Below the pieces are notes generated by a model. It searched no databases and was not told where the DNA came from. It saw nothing but the letters and a program-made list of their open reading frames with translations. From Bordetella genomosp. 2 (GTDB taxonomy: Bacteria; Pseudomonadota; Gammaproteobacteria; Burkholderiales; Burkholderiaceae_B), in contig NZ_NEVT01000009.1 of assembly GCF_002261345.1 (NCBI RefSeq), forward strand, positions 459,803-523,802: a DNA stretch of 64,000 bases. The letters run 5' to 3'. Below, piece after piece: positions 31,001 through 39,209 of this stretch. A program made the translations under genes and the position numbers. Every line of letters starts with the position of its first letter. Within the stretch, counting starts at the first letter, position 1.

Positions 31001-31770
31001 AGATACGCTTCCGCGACATCCAGGCGCAGCCGCGCAAGATCATCTCGGCGCCGACCTGGTCCGGCCTGGAAAGCGAAGAAGTCAGCTACAACGCCGGCTA
31101 CACCAACGTGCATGAACTGATACCGTGGCGCACGCTGACCGGCCGCCAGCAGTTCTACCAGGACCATCGCTGGATGCTCGATTTCGGCGAGGGCTTCTGC
31201 GCCTACAAGCCGCCGATCGACACGCGCACCGTGGCGCCGATGCTGGGCCGCTACCCGAACGGCGAACGCGAGCTGGTGCTGAACTGGATCACGCCGCACC
31301 AGAAATGGGGCATACACAGCACCTATTCGGACAACCTGCGCATGCTGACGCTCAGCCGCGGGGGGCCGCACGTCTGGGTGTCCGAGGTCGAGGCCAAGCA
31401 GGCCGGCCTGGTGGACAACGACTGGGTGGAAGTGTTCAACGTGAACGGCACGCTGACCGCGCGCGTGGTGGTCAGCCAGCGCGTGCCGGTCGGCATGTGC
31501 CTGATGTACCACGCCCAGGAAAAGATCATCAACGTACCTGGCGCCGAGACCAGCGGCATGCGCGGCGGCATCCACAACTCGGTGACGCGTGCCGTGCTCA
31601 AGCCCACCCACATGATCGGCGGCTACGCGCAGCAGGCCTATGGCTTCAATTACTACGGCACGGTCGGCAGCAACCGCGACGAGTACGTGGTAGTGCGCAA
31701 GATGAACAAAGTGGATTGGATGGAAGGCCCGCTGGGCCACCCGCAGCTCGAGGAAGGAAGCGCAAAATGA
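28027..31770 (+). CDS. narG: Respiratory nitrate reductase alpha subunit
   Basis: 1,247 residues, full length. Reduces nitrate to nitrite at a molybdenum bis-MGD centre on the cytoplasmic side. The FS0 cluster ligands His and three Cys are present (THGVNCTGSCSWKVY; later RGCPRGASYS). The segment ADWYNSTYLIVWGSNVPQTR surrounding the Mo-ligand aspartate region matches E. coli NarG closely, as do the middle and C-terminal parts. No damage is seen. The stop overlaps the narH start (ATGA). Confidence 0.98.
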   Translation: MSHFLDRLKFMSRVKSTFAGGHGEVVNEDRTWENAYRSRWQHDKVVRSTHGVNCTGSCSWKVYVKNGLITWETQQTDYPRTRPDLPNHEPRGCPRGASYSWYVYSAQRVKYPMIRGRLMEMWREARKTMDPIAAWESISQDPVKARRYKSVRGLGGFVRADWDTATEIIAAANAYTIKRFGPDRLIGFSPIPAMSMVSYAAGARYLSLLGGACLSFYDWYCDLPPASPQIWGEQTDVPESADWYNSTYLIVWGSNVPQTRTPDAHFYTEVRYKGTKTVAVSSDFGEMVKFGDIWLAPKQGTDAALALAMGHVILKEFHHAGASDYFRDYAKRYTDMPMLVQLTARDGCLVPDHFLRASQLDDALGQHNNPDWKTLLIDAQTGELVVPNGSIGFRWGEAAVDGGAKAGRWNLEPHDGGSGRKVDPALSLIDGHDAVVGVGFPYFGGEHGSVLVRNVPVRYITLADGSQACVATVYDLQMASYGVDRGLGGANVAASYDDDVPYTPAWQEKHTSVPRNLVIQVAREFAQNAHDTQGKSMVIVGAALNHWYHMDMTYRGIINLLMMCGCVGKSGGGWAHYVGQEKLRPQFGWAPLAFATDWSRPPRHMNGTSFFYAHTSQWRHEKLPVSDILGPTADAARYAGLSMIDLNAKSERMGWLPSAPQLQTNPLDITAQAEAAGEDPVAYAAARLKRGELQMSCDDPDDPANFPRNMFVWRSNILGSSGKGHEYFLKYLLGTQNAVFGDEADAIKPAQVRYREEAAEGKLDLLTVLDFRMSTTCLYGDIVLPTATWYEKDDLNTSDMHPFIHPLSEAVQPLWESKTDWEIYKLIARKFSEIGGPYLGKRKDLVLTPLLHDTPAELGQAFEPKDWKLGECDLVPGKTAPAMTVVERDYNDIYRKFTSVGPLLDKLGNGGKGITWNTEHEVHELAAFNRRVEEPGISEGRPRLETAIDAAEMILTFAPETNGHVSVKAWEALGKVTGRDHTHLAVGREHDKIRFRDIQAQPRKIISAPTWSGLESEEVSYNAGYTNVHELIPWRTLTGRQQFYQDHRWMLDFGEGFCAYKPPIDTRTVAPMLGRYPNGERELVLNWITPHQKWGIHSTYSDNLRMLTLSRGGPHVWVSEVEAKQAGLVDNDWVEVFNVNGTLTARVVVSQRVPVGMCLMYHAQEKIINVPGAETSGMRGGIHNSVTRAVLKPTHMIGGYAQQAYGFNYYGTVGSNRDEYVVVRKMNKVDWMEGPLGHPQLEEGSAK

Positions 31771-33332
31771 AGATCCGTGCCCAAGTCGGTATGGTGCTGA
31801 ACCTGGACAAGTGCATCGGCTGCCATACCTGCTCCGTGACCTGCAAGAACGTGTGGACCAGCCGCGACGGCGTCGAGTATGCGTGGTTCAACAATGTCGA
31901 GACCAAGCCGGGCATCGGCTACCCGAAGGAATGGGAAAACCAGTCGCGCTGGAACGGCGGCTGGACGCGCAACGGCGCCGGCAAGCTCGAACCGCGCCAG
32001 GGTGGCAAGCTGAAGATCCTGGCCAACCTGTTCGCCAACCCCAACCTGCCCGCCATCGACGACTACTACGAGCCGTTCACGTACGACTACGAGCACCTGC
32101 AGCAGGCCAAGCTGAGCAAGACGCCGCCGACTGCGCGCCCCGTGTCCGTGCTGACCGGCAAGAAAATGGAGAAGATCCACTGGGGCCCGAACTGGGAAGA
32201 CGACCTGGGCGGCGAGTTCAGCTCGCGCAGCCGTGATGCGCTGTTCGAAGGCGTGCAGAAGGAAATGTACTCGACGTTCGAGAACACCTTCATGATGTAC
32301 CTGCCGCGCCTGTGCGAACACTGCCTGAACCCGGCCTGCGTGGCCAGTTGCCCGTCGGGCTCGATCTACAAGCGCGAGGACGACGGCATCGTGCTGGTCG
32401 ACCAGGACAAATGCCGCGGCTGGCGCATGTGCATCTCGGGATGCCCCTACAAGAAGGTGTACTACAACTGGCAGAGCGGCAAGGCCGAGAAGTGCACGTT
32501 CTGTTTTCCGCGCATCGAGGCAGGCCAGCCGACCGTGTGCTCGGAGACCTGCGTGGGCCGCATCCGCTACCTGGGCGTGCTGCTGTACGACGCCGACCGC
32601 ATCGACAGCGCCGCCGCCACGGCGGATGAACGCGGCCTGTACCAAGCGCAGCTCGACCTGTTCCTCGACCCGGATTCGCCCGACGTCATCGCCGCAGCGC
32701 GCCGCCAGGGCATCCCGGAATCCTGGCTCGAGGCGGCGCGCCATTCGCCGGTCTACAAGATGGCCTGCGAATGGAAGATCGCCTTCCCGCTGCACCCCGA
32801 GTACCGCACCCTGCCGATGGTCTGGTACATCCCGCCGCTGTCGCCGATCCAGTCCGCCGCCGAGGCCGGCCACATGCCGCACAAGACGGTGGGCAAGACG
32901 GCGGTGATTCCCGACGTGTCGAGCTTGCGCATCCCCATGCGGTACCTGGCCAACCTGCTGACGGCCGGCGATGAAACGCCGGTGCGCCAGGCGCTCGAGC
33001 GCCTGCTGGCCATGCGCGCATACCAGCGCGCCGAAGCCGTCCACGGCGATCGCGATGACGGCATCCTGGACGATGTCGGGCTCGACCGGGCCACCGTGCG
33101 CGACATGTACCGCATCCTGGCCATCGCCAACTATGAAGACCGCTTCGTCGTGCCGTCCAGCCACAAGGAGATGGTCGAGGACAGTTTCAACGACAAGGGC
33201 AGCTGCGGGTTCACGTTCGGCAACGGCTGCTCGGGAGGGGTGTCCGAGGGCGCCCTGTTCGGCAAGAAGCCGCAAGGCAGCGAGATATTCATCGAGATGC
33301 CCAAGTCGCGCAAGAAAGCGGCCCTGACTTGA
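31767..33332 (+). CDS. narH: Respiratory nitrate reductase beta subunit (iron-sulfur)
   Basis: 521 residues carrying electrons from NarI to NarG. Four cysteine groups are visible: CIGCHTCSVTC (about 16-26), CEHCLNPACVASCP, CRGWRMCISGCP with the Trp that marks the [3Fe-4S] cluster, and CTFCFPRIEAGQPTVCSETC. The start at 31767 overlaps narG. The ATG context after GGAAGGAAG is good. Cytoplasmic, bound to the membrane anchor NarI. Confidence 0.98.
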   Translation: MKIRAQVGMVLNLDKCIGCHTCSVTCKNVWTSRDGVEYAWFNNVETKPGIGYPKEWENQSRWNGGWTRNGAGKLEPRQGGKLKILANLFANPNLPAIDDYYEPFTYDYEHLQQAKLSKTPPTARPVSVLTGKKMEKIHWGPNWEDDLGGEFSSRSRDALFEGVQKEMYSTFENTFMMYLPRLCEHCLNPACVASCPSGSIYKREDDGIVLVDQDKCRGWRMCISGCPYKKVYYNWQSGKAEKCTFCFPRIEAGQPTVCSETCVGRIRYLGVLLYDADRIDSAAATADERGLYQAQLDLFLDPDSPDVIAAARRQGIPESWLEAARHSPVYKMACEWKIAFPLHPEYRTLPMVWYIPPLSPIQSAAEAGHMPHKTVGKTAVIPDVSSLRIPMRYLANLLTAGDETPVRQALERLLAMRAYQRAEAVHGDRDDGILDDVGLDRATVRDMYRILAIANYEDRFVVPSSHKEMVEDSFNDKGSCGFTFGNGCSGGVSEGALFGKKPQGSEIFIEMPKSRKKAALT

Positions 33333-33348
33333 GCATGGAGCATTCGAC

Positions 33349-33993
33349 ATGAGCCTTTACCGAATTCTTTCCGCGTTGCTGTCCTACCCCGAGCAGGACC
33401 TCCTCGATGCCTTGCTCGAGATCGACGACGGGCTGGATGCCTACCCCGAAGCGCAGGACCTGCTCGCGCCGCTGACCGACTACCTGAAGACCCACGACCT
33501 GATCGCGCTGCAGGAGAACTACGTCGCGACCTTCGACCGCAACCCGTCGCATTCGCTGCACTTGTTCGAGCACGTGCACGGCGAAAGCCGCGACCGTGGC
33601 CAGGCCATGGTGGACCTGCTGCAGGAATACCGTCGCCACGGCTTCGAGCCCGGCGCGGCCGAACTGCCCGACTACGTCCCGCTGTTCCTGGAATTGCTCG
33701 GGCTGATCGATCCGGGCCAGGCCCGGCAGTTGCTCGACGAGGCGATCCACGTGCTGGCCGCCATCGGCGCCAGGCTGGCGCGCCACGGCAGCCCGTACTC
33801 GACGATCTTCGCCGTGCTGCGCGGCATGACGGACGTCGTGCCGCGCGAACAGACCGAGCCGCCCGTACGCGACATGGACGAGGTCATGGAGGCCTACGGC
33901 GTAGGCGCCGACGGCGTCGAGCCGCTGCTGCCCCACGCATCGGCCGGCACGCAGGTCGTGCACTTCCACCCGCGCGCGCGCAGCGCCCATTAA
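33349..33993 (+). CDS. narJ: Nitrate reductase assembly chaperone NarJ
   Basis: 214 residues. TorD/NarJ-family chaperone that holds apo-NarG until the Mo cofactor and FS0 are inserted. Motifs include MSLYRILSALLSYPEQDLLD at the start and ENYVATFDRNPSHSLHLFEH plus HGESRDRGQAMVDLLQEYR in the middle. 16 bases after narH. Confidence 0.95.
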   Translation: MSLYRILSALLSYPEQDLLDALLEIDDGLDAYPEAQDLLAPLTDYLKTHDLIALQENYVATFDRNPSHSLHLFEHVHGESRDRGQAMVDLLQEYRRHGFEPGAAELPDYVPLFLELLGLIDPGQARQLLDEAIHVLAAIGARLARHGSPYSTIFAVLRGMTDVVPREQTEPPVRDMDEVMEAYGVGADGVEPLLPHASAGTQVVHFHPRARSAH

Positions 33994-34011
33994 TCGCCCG
34001 GGAGACCGTCC

Positions 34012-34695
34012 GTGAATACCATCCACCAGTTCTTATTCGGCATCTATCCTTACATTGCGCTCGCCATTTTCCTGTTCGGCAGCCTGGCCCGCTTCGAGCG
34101 CGAGCAATACACCTGGAAGAGCGACAGTTCGCAGCTGCTGTATCGCGGCTCGCTGCGGCTGGGCAACATCCTGTTCCACGTGGGCATCCTGGGCCTGTTC
34201 TTCGGGCACCTGGTGGGGCTGCTCATGCCGGTCGTGGTGTGGGACACGCTAGGGGTTTCGCACACCGTCAAGCAGGCCGTGGCCATGATCGCCGGCGGCG
34301 TCATGGGGACCATATGCCTGGCGGGCCTGCTCATCCTGCTGTACCGGCGCCTGACCCATCCGCGCATCGCGCGGGTGACGCGGCCGGGCGACAAGCTGCT
34401 GCTGCTGTGGCTGCTGGCCACGCTGCTGCTGGGCCTGTCGACCATCACCGTCTCGGCCGGCCACATGGACGGCCACATGATGGTGCTGTTCATGACCTGG
34501 GCCCAGCACATCGTCACCTTCCAGGGCGATGCCGCCAGCTACATCGCCGATGCGCCGCTGCTGTTCAAGGCTCACCTGTTCATGGGACTGACGCTGTTCG
34601 TCATCTTCCCGTTCACGCGGCTGGTGCATGTCTGGAGCGGCTTCGCCTCGCTGGGCTACCTGGGCCGCGCCTGGCAACTGGTGCGGCCGCGTTGA
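34012..34695 (+). CDS. narI: Respiratory nitrate reductase gamma subunit (cytochrome b)
   Basis: 227 residues from a GTG start preceded by GGGAGA. Five membrane segments. The haem-ligand histidines are in FHVGILGLFFGHLVGLL and in HLFMGLTLFVIFPFTRLVHV, in the spacing of E. coli NarI. It oxidises quinol on the periplasmic side and passes electrons to NarH. 18 bases after narJ. Confidence 0.97.
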   Translation: MNTIHQFLFGIYPYIALAIFLFGSLARFEREQYTWKSDSSQLLYRGSLRLGNILFHVGILGLFFGHLVGLLMPVVVWDTLGVSHTVKQAVAMIAGGVMGTICLAGLLILLYRRLTHPRIARVTRPGDKLLLLWLLATLLLGLSTITVSAGHMDGHMMVLFMTWAQHIVTFQGDAASYIADAPLLFKAHLFMGLTLFVIFPFTRLVHVWSGFASLGYLGRAWQLVRPR

Positions 34696-34741
34696 ACCGC
34701 GGCGCCGCCGGCCCATCCGGTGGCGCCGCACGGAGAGAAAA

Positions 34742-35488
34742 ATGCCTGTCATCGTCAATGGCGTCGAGCTCACCGATGCCGAACTAGAACGAGAACTGCC
34801 TCATCATGCCGACGCGGACAACCCGCAGCGGCGCGCCATGACCGCCCTGGTGCTGCGCCGCGTGCTGCTGGACGAGGCGCAGCGGCTGGGCCTGGCCGCC
34901 GAGGATGAAGATGCCGCGATCGACGCCCTGCTCCGTACCCAGGCCGGCGCGCCCGAACCCGACGAAGCCGCCTGCCGCCGCCACTACGACACCCACCCTG
35001 GCCGGTTCTCGGTGGGCGAGCTGGTGGAGGCCGACCACATCCTCTTCCAGGTGACGCCCGACGTCGACCTCGACCGCCTGCGCGCGCGGGCGCAAGCGGT
35101 CCTGCAGGAAGTGCTGGCCGAGCCCGGGCGGTTCGGCGAACGGGCCCGGGCTCTGTCGAACTGCCCGTCGGCCGCCGTCGGCGGCAGCCTGGGCCAGCTC
35201 GGGCGTGGCGACACCGTGCCGGAATTCGAGCGCGCCGTTTTCGGGGCGCCGGCCGGCACCATCCTGCCGCGGCTGGTGGAGACGCGCCACGGGCTGCACA
35301 TCGTGCGCGTCAGGCGCCACGTGCCCGGCCGCCCCTTGCCGTACCCCCAGGTGGCGGGCCGCATCGCGCTGGCGCTCGGCACGGCCAGCCGCGATACGGC
35401 ATGGCGCCAGTACCTGCGGCTGCTGGTGGGGCGCGCCCGTATCGAAGGCATCGAACTCGAAGGCGCCGATGGCGCCTTGATACAGTGA
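34742..35488 (+). CDS. Peptidyl-prolyl cis-trans isomerase, parvulin (PpiC/NifM-like)
   Basis: 248 residues from ATG 34742 (MPVIVNGVELTDAELERELP) after GGAGAGAAA. The N-terminal helical part (1-95) is followed by a rotamase domain (about 95-200) with VEADHILFQV, LSNCPSAAVGGSLGQLGRGD and ETRHGLHIVRVRRH. No signal peptide, so cytoplasmic. It is inside the nar operon, 46 bases after narI, so a role in NarGHI folding is plausible. Confidence 0.88.
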   Translation: MPVIVNGVELTDAELERELPHHADADNPQRRAMTALVLRRVLLDEAQRLGLAAEDEDAAIDALLRTQAGAPEPDEAACRRHYDTHPGRFSVGELVEADHILFQVTPDVDLDRLRARAQAVLQEVLAEPGRFGERARALSNCPSAAVGGSLGQLGRGDTVPEFERAVFGAPAGTILPRLVETRHGLHIVRVRRHVPGRPLPYPQVAGRIALALGTASRDTAWRQYLRLLVGRARIEGIELEGADGALIQ

Positions 35489-35498
35489 GCCTGCCGCC

Positions 35499-36488
35499 AT
35501 GTACGCGCCCTTCGCTCTCGTCGATGGTTTCCAGCGCCGCATCGATTACCTGCGCGTGTCGGTGACCGACCGCTGCGACCTGCGCTGCTTCTACTGCCTG
35601 CCCGCCGACTTCAAGGATTTCGACCTGCCCGCGCAGTGGCTGGGCCATGCCGAGATGGCGCGCCTGGTCGGCATCTTTACCCGCCTGGGCGTCCGCAAGG
35701 TGCGCCTGACCGGCGGCGAGCCGCTCACGCGCGGCGGCCTGGCGGACCTGGCCCGCGAGCTGGCGGCGCTGCCCGGGCTGGCGGACCTGTCGCTGTCGAC
35801 CAACGGCACCCGGCTGGCGCGTCACGCCGCCGCGCTGCGCGCCGCCGGCGTGCAGCGGCTCAACGTCAGCCTGGACACCCTGGATGCCGCCGCCTATGCC
35901 CGCGTCACCGGGCGCGACTGCCTGGCCGACGTGCTGCATGGGCTGGAGGCGGCCCGCGCCGCCGGCTTCGCACCCATCAAGCTCAACGCCGTGGTGCCGG
36001 CCGGCACGTCCATCGCCGGGCTGGAGCGCTTGCTGGCCTACGCCGTCGAACGCCAGTTCATCCTGCGCCTGATCGAGCCCATGCCGGTGGGCGATACCGG
36101 CCGGCAGACCCGCGGCATGGACTTGTCCCGGCTGGGCGCGCGCCTGGCGGCGCGCCACGGCCTGGTGCCGCTGTTGCAGGCGCCGGGCGCCGGCCCGGCG
36201 CGCTACTGGAGCGCCGACGGCCGGCTGGCCACGCTGGGAGTCATCACGCCGATGTCACGGCACTTCTGCGCCGCCTGCAACCGCGTGCGCCTGGGCGCCG
36301 ACGGCACCCTCTACCCGTGCCTCGGGGACGAGGCCAGCGTGCCGCTGGGCGCGCTGCTGCGCCGGGGTGCCAGCGATGCCGAGCTGGCTAGCGCCATCGT
36401 CGCCGCCGTGGCCGGCAAGCCTGAAAAGCACGATTTCAATGCGCGGCCCGAGCGCATCGTCCGGTTCATGGCGCAGACCGGCGGGTAG
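35499..36488 (+). CDS. moaA: GTP 3',8-cyclase MoaA
   Basis: 329 residues. Radical-SAM enzyme for the first step of molybdenum cofactor synthesis. The N-terminal cluster Cys26-x3-Cys30-x2-Cys33 (CDLRCFYC), the second cluster (FCAACNRVRLGADGTLYPC) and the C-terminal Gly-Gly essential for catalysis are all present. Ten bases after the parvulin gene, so probably co-transcribed with nar to supply cofactor to NarG. Other moa genes are not in this window, and a second moaA copy may exist elsewhere. Confidence 0.95.
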   Translation: MYAPFALVDGFQRRIDYLRVSVTDRCDLRCFYCLPADFKDFDLPAQWLGHAEMARLVGIFTRLGVRKVRLTGGEPLTRGGLADLARELAALPGLADLSLSTNGTRLARHAAALRAAGVQRLNVSLDTLDAAAYARVTGRDCLADVLHGLEAARAAGFAPIKLNAVVPAGTSIAGLERLLAYAVERQFILRLIEPMPVGDTGRQTRGMDLSRLGARLAARHGLVPLLQAPGAGPARYWSADGRLATLGVITPMSRHFCAACNRVRLGADGTLYPCLGDEASVPLGALLRRGASDAELASAIVAAVAGKPEKHDFNARPERIVRFMAQTGG

Positions 36489-36517
36489 GCCCGATCACGC
36501 TAGAAGGAGCTTCACAC

Positions 36518-37171
36518 ATGGAGCCCGCCACCCACACCCACGACCTGGAACGCTTCATCAACGGCTTCCAGCGCTTCCATCAGCAATATTTCGACGATTC
36601 GCCCGCGTTGTTCCGCGGCTTGCGCCAGGGACAATGCCCGCGCACCCTGCTGATCGGCTGCTGCGATTCGCGCGTCGACCCGGCGCTGCTGCTGGGCTGC
36701 GATCCCGGCGATATTTTCACGGTGCGCAACGTCGCCAACCTGGTGCCGCTGCCCGAGGACCACGGCGGCCAGCAGGGCGTGCTGGCCGCCATTCAGTTCG
36801 CCGTGGAGCAGTTGCGCGTGGGACGCATCATCGTGCTGGGCCACAGCCAATGCGGCGGCATCCGCGCGCTGATGGAGCAGCGCCTGGATCACCAGGGCAC
36901 GGAGGACTACATCGGACGCTGGGTCCACATCGCCGAGCCGGCCCGCGAACGTGTCATGCGGCAATTGCCGCATGCCAGCGAGGCCGAGCAGCGGCGCGCC
37001 TGCGAGCAGGCGTCGATACTCATTTCGCTGCGCAACCTCGAAGCGTTCGAGCCCGTCAGGCGCCGCATGGAGCAAGACGCCATCAGCCTGCACGGCTGGT
37101 ATTTCGACCTGGACGCGGGCGCGCTGCTGGCGTATTCGCCGCGCGCCGACGCCTTTTTGCCAATGGTCTGA
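36518..37171 (+). CDS. Beta-class carbonic anhydrase
   Basis: 217 residues. Zinc ligands Cys48, His109 and Cys112 and the catalytic dyad Asp50-Arg52 are visible (GCCDSRVDP; VLGHSQCGG). Interconverts CO2 and bicarbonate in the cytoplasm. It lies in the nar island 29 bases after moaA, which is an unusual partner; it may serve anaerobic bicarbonate supply or pH balance. Confidence 0.93.
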   Translation: MEPATHTHDLERFINGFQRFHQQYFDDSPALFRGLRQGQCPRTLLIGCCDSRVDPALLLGCDPGDIFTVRNVANLVPLPEDHGGQQGVLAAIQFAVEQLRVGRIIVLGHSQCGGIRALMEQRLDHQGTEDYIGRWVHIAEPARERVMRQLPHASEAEQRRACEQASILISLRNLEAFEPVRRRMEQDAISLHGWYFDLDAGALLAYSPRADAFLPMV

Positions 37172-37210
37172 CCCTCTATCCGGCGCAAGGCGGCGGACGG
37201 CTTTCGCACC

Positions 37211-39193
37211 ATGAAAAAAGCTACACTGCAGGAGTCCACTCGCTGGCATCGCGCCATGACTGCTTCTGAATTTCCGGTCGGGCCGGACGGCCTGCCCACC
37301 CTGCGGGACCGCCTGCCTACCCGCATCATCGCCAGTTCGCTGTTCGCCCTGGCCGTGGTGCTGAGCATGGTGGCCTGGACGCTGTGGCTGTCGTGGGGCC
37401 TGGAGGGCGCTGGCGCCGCCATCAACGACACCGGCAGCCTGCGCATGATGGCCAACCGCGTCAGTGTCGAACTGATGCAGCCGGGGCCCGACCGCGCCGA
37501 ACGTGTCGGCGCCATCGTGCAGGCGCAGGACGACACCCTGGCCCTGCTGGCGCGCGGCAACCCGTCGCGACCGCTGTTCCTGCCGGCCGATCCCGCCATC
37601 CGCGACCAGCTGGGCGTCGTCACGCGGCTCTGGAACGACACCTTGAAGCCTGCCGCGGCGCAGGCGCAGCGGGACGACGACATGACCGCCTACCTGGCCG
37701 CCATGCCGGTCTTCGTGGCCGAGGCCGACAAGCTGGTGCGCATGATCGAGCTCGACAACGCCGACAAGACCGCCTCGCTGCGCCTGTCCCAGGGGGTGCT
37801 GGCCGGCATCGGCAGCGTGGGCACGGTGGCGATGATCTACTTGCTGTATCTATGGATCATCTCGCCGGTGCTGCGGTTGCGCGACGGCTTGCAGCGCATG
37901 ACCGCCGGCGAGTTCAGCACCCGCCTGCCGGTCGAGACCCGCGACGAATTCGGCCTGCTGGCCCGGGGGTTCAACCTGATGGCCGACAAGCTGGAAACCC
38001 TCTACCGCGACCTGGAAGACCGGGTGCGGCAGAAAACCGCCGAGCTGGAGGCGCAGAACCGCGACATCGGCGCGCTGTACGACATGGCGGCGTTCCTGAA
38101 CCAGCCCAACAGCATCGAGGCGATGTGCCGGGGTTTCCTGCAGCGCGTCATGCGCCAGTTCGGCGCCGAGGGAGGCAGCGTGCGCGCCCTGGACACCTCC
38201 GACGAGCGGCTCAGCATCCTGGTCGCCGAAGGCCTGTCGGCCGAGCTGACCGAAGCCGAGCGCTGCATGCAGGCGGACGGCTGTTATTGCGGGGTGGCCA
38301 CGCAGCAGGGGATGCAGGTGATCCGCGATCTGCGGGGCGTCGCGCCGGCTTCCGGCGGCCTGCATTGCGCCAACGAGGGCTTCGTGAGCCTGGCCGTGTT
38401 CCGCATCGTGGCGCGCGACGAGGTGCTGGGCTCGTTTTCGCTGCATTTCCGCAACGCGCGGCAGGTCTCCACGGCCGAAACCCAGTTGCTCGAGACGCTC
38501 GGGCAGCACCTGGGCGTGGCGCTCGAGAACCGCCGCCTGGACGCCAAGGCGCGGCAGCTGGCGGTGGTGCGCGAGCGCAACCTGATGGCCCAGGGGCTGC
38601 ACGACAGCATCGCGCAGGGCCTGAATTTCCTCAAGCTGCAACTGCAGTTGCTGGATGACGCCCTGGAGCGCGGCGACCAGGACGACCTGCGGGAAATCGT
38701 GCCGCTGCTGCGCACCGGCGTCGAGGAAAGCTACCAGGACGTGCGCGAACTGCTGGTGAACTTCCGCACCAAGCTGGACCAGGGCGAATTGCCGGACGCC
38801 ATCGAGGAAGCCGTGCTGCGGTTCCAGCGCCAGACCGGCATCGAGGTGGAGCTGGATGTCGAGTACGGCAACGACCGCCCGCTGGCTCCCGAGCAGCAGT
38901 TGCAGGTGCTGTTCATCCTGCAGGAGGCGTTGTCGAATGTGCGCAAGCATGCGCAGGCCCGTCACGTGCGGGTGGCGCTGCGCAACGACCGGGATTTCGA
39001 AATGGAGGTGGTCGACGATGGCGTCGGCTACGATCCGGAGGAAGTGGGCCAGCGGGGAGAATGCCACATCGGCCTGCACATCATGCGCGAGCGCGCCGCG
39101 CGGCTCAACGCTGTGATAAAACTGACGTCCCGGCCGGGCGCCGGCGCCACCGTGCAGCTGGTACTGCCGCGTACCGAGCGCCGGGCGGCTTGA
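37211..39193 (+). CDS. narX: Nitrate/nitrite sensor histidine kinase NarX
   Basis: 660 residues from ATG 37211; an ATG at 37256 (MTASEFPVGP) is also possible and neither has a clear ribosome-binding site. Two membrane segments (about 40-65 and 195-217) flank a periplasmic four-helix sensor with the nitrate P-box AAINDTGSLRMMANR. A HAMP domain, a GAF-like central region with cysteines (DGCYCGVAT; GGLHCANEG), the HisKA_3 phosphorylation site His464 (AQGLHDSIAQ) and a C-terminal ATPase follow. Acts on NarL. Confidence 0.95.
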   Translation: MKKATLQESTRWHRAMTASEFPVGPDGLPTLRDRLPTRIIASSLFALAVVLSMVAWTLWLSWGLEGAGAAINDTGSLRMMANRVSVELMQPGPDRAERVGAIVQAQDDTLALLARGNPSRPLFLPADPAIRDQLGVVTRLWNDTLKPAAAQAQRDDDMTAYLAAMPVFVAEADKLVRMIELDNADKTASLRLSQGVLAGIGSVGTVAMIYLLYLWIISPVLRLRDGLQRMTAGEFSTRLPVETRDEFGLLARGFNLMADKLETLYRDLEDRVRQKTAELEAQNRDIGALYDMAAFLNQPNSIEAMCRGFLQRVMRQFGAEGGSVRALDTSDERLSILVAEGLSAELTEAERCMQADGCYCGVATQQGMQVIRDLRGVAPASGGLHCANEGFVSLAVFRIVARDEVLGSFSLHFRNARQVSTAETQLLETLGQHLGVALENRRLDAKARQLAVVRERNLMAQGLHDSIAQGLNFLKLQLQLLDDALERGDQDDLREIVPLLRTGVEESYQDVRELLVNFRTKLDQGELPDAIEEAVLRFQRQTGIEVELDVEYGNDRPLAPEQQLQVLFILQEALSNVRKHAQARHVRVALRNDRDFEMEVVDDGVGYDPEEVGQRGECHIGLHIMRERAARLNAVIKLTSRPGAGATVQLVLPRTERRAA

Positions 39194-39209
39194 AAGCTTC
39201 CCGTATTCC

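Noticed and set aside
27895..31740. 1,281-codon open frame on the minus strand across narG
   Set aside because: It is the antisense shadow of narG, whose plus-strand protein matches NarG throughout; the shadow is His/Arg/Ala-rich low-complexity sequence without family motifs. Such frames are common at this GC content.
34176..34192. parS-like GTTCCACGTGGGC inside narI
   Set aside because: Lies in a conserved coding segment (LFHVG) and departs from the palindrome in the second half; probably chance.
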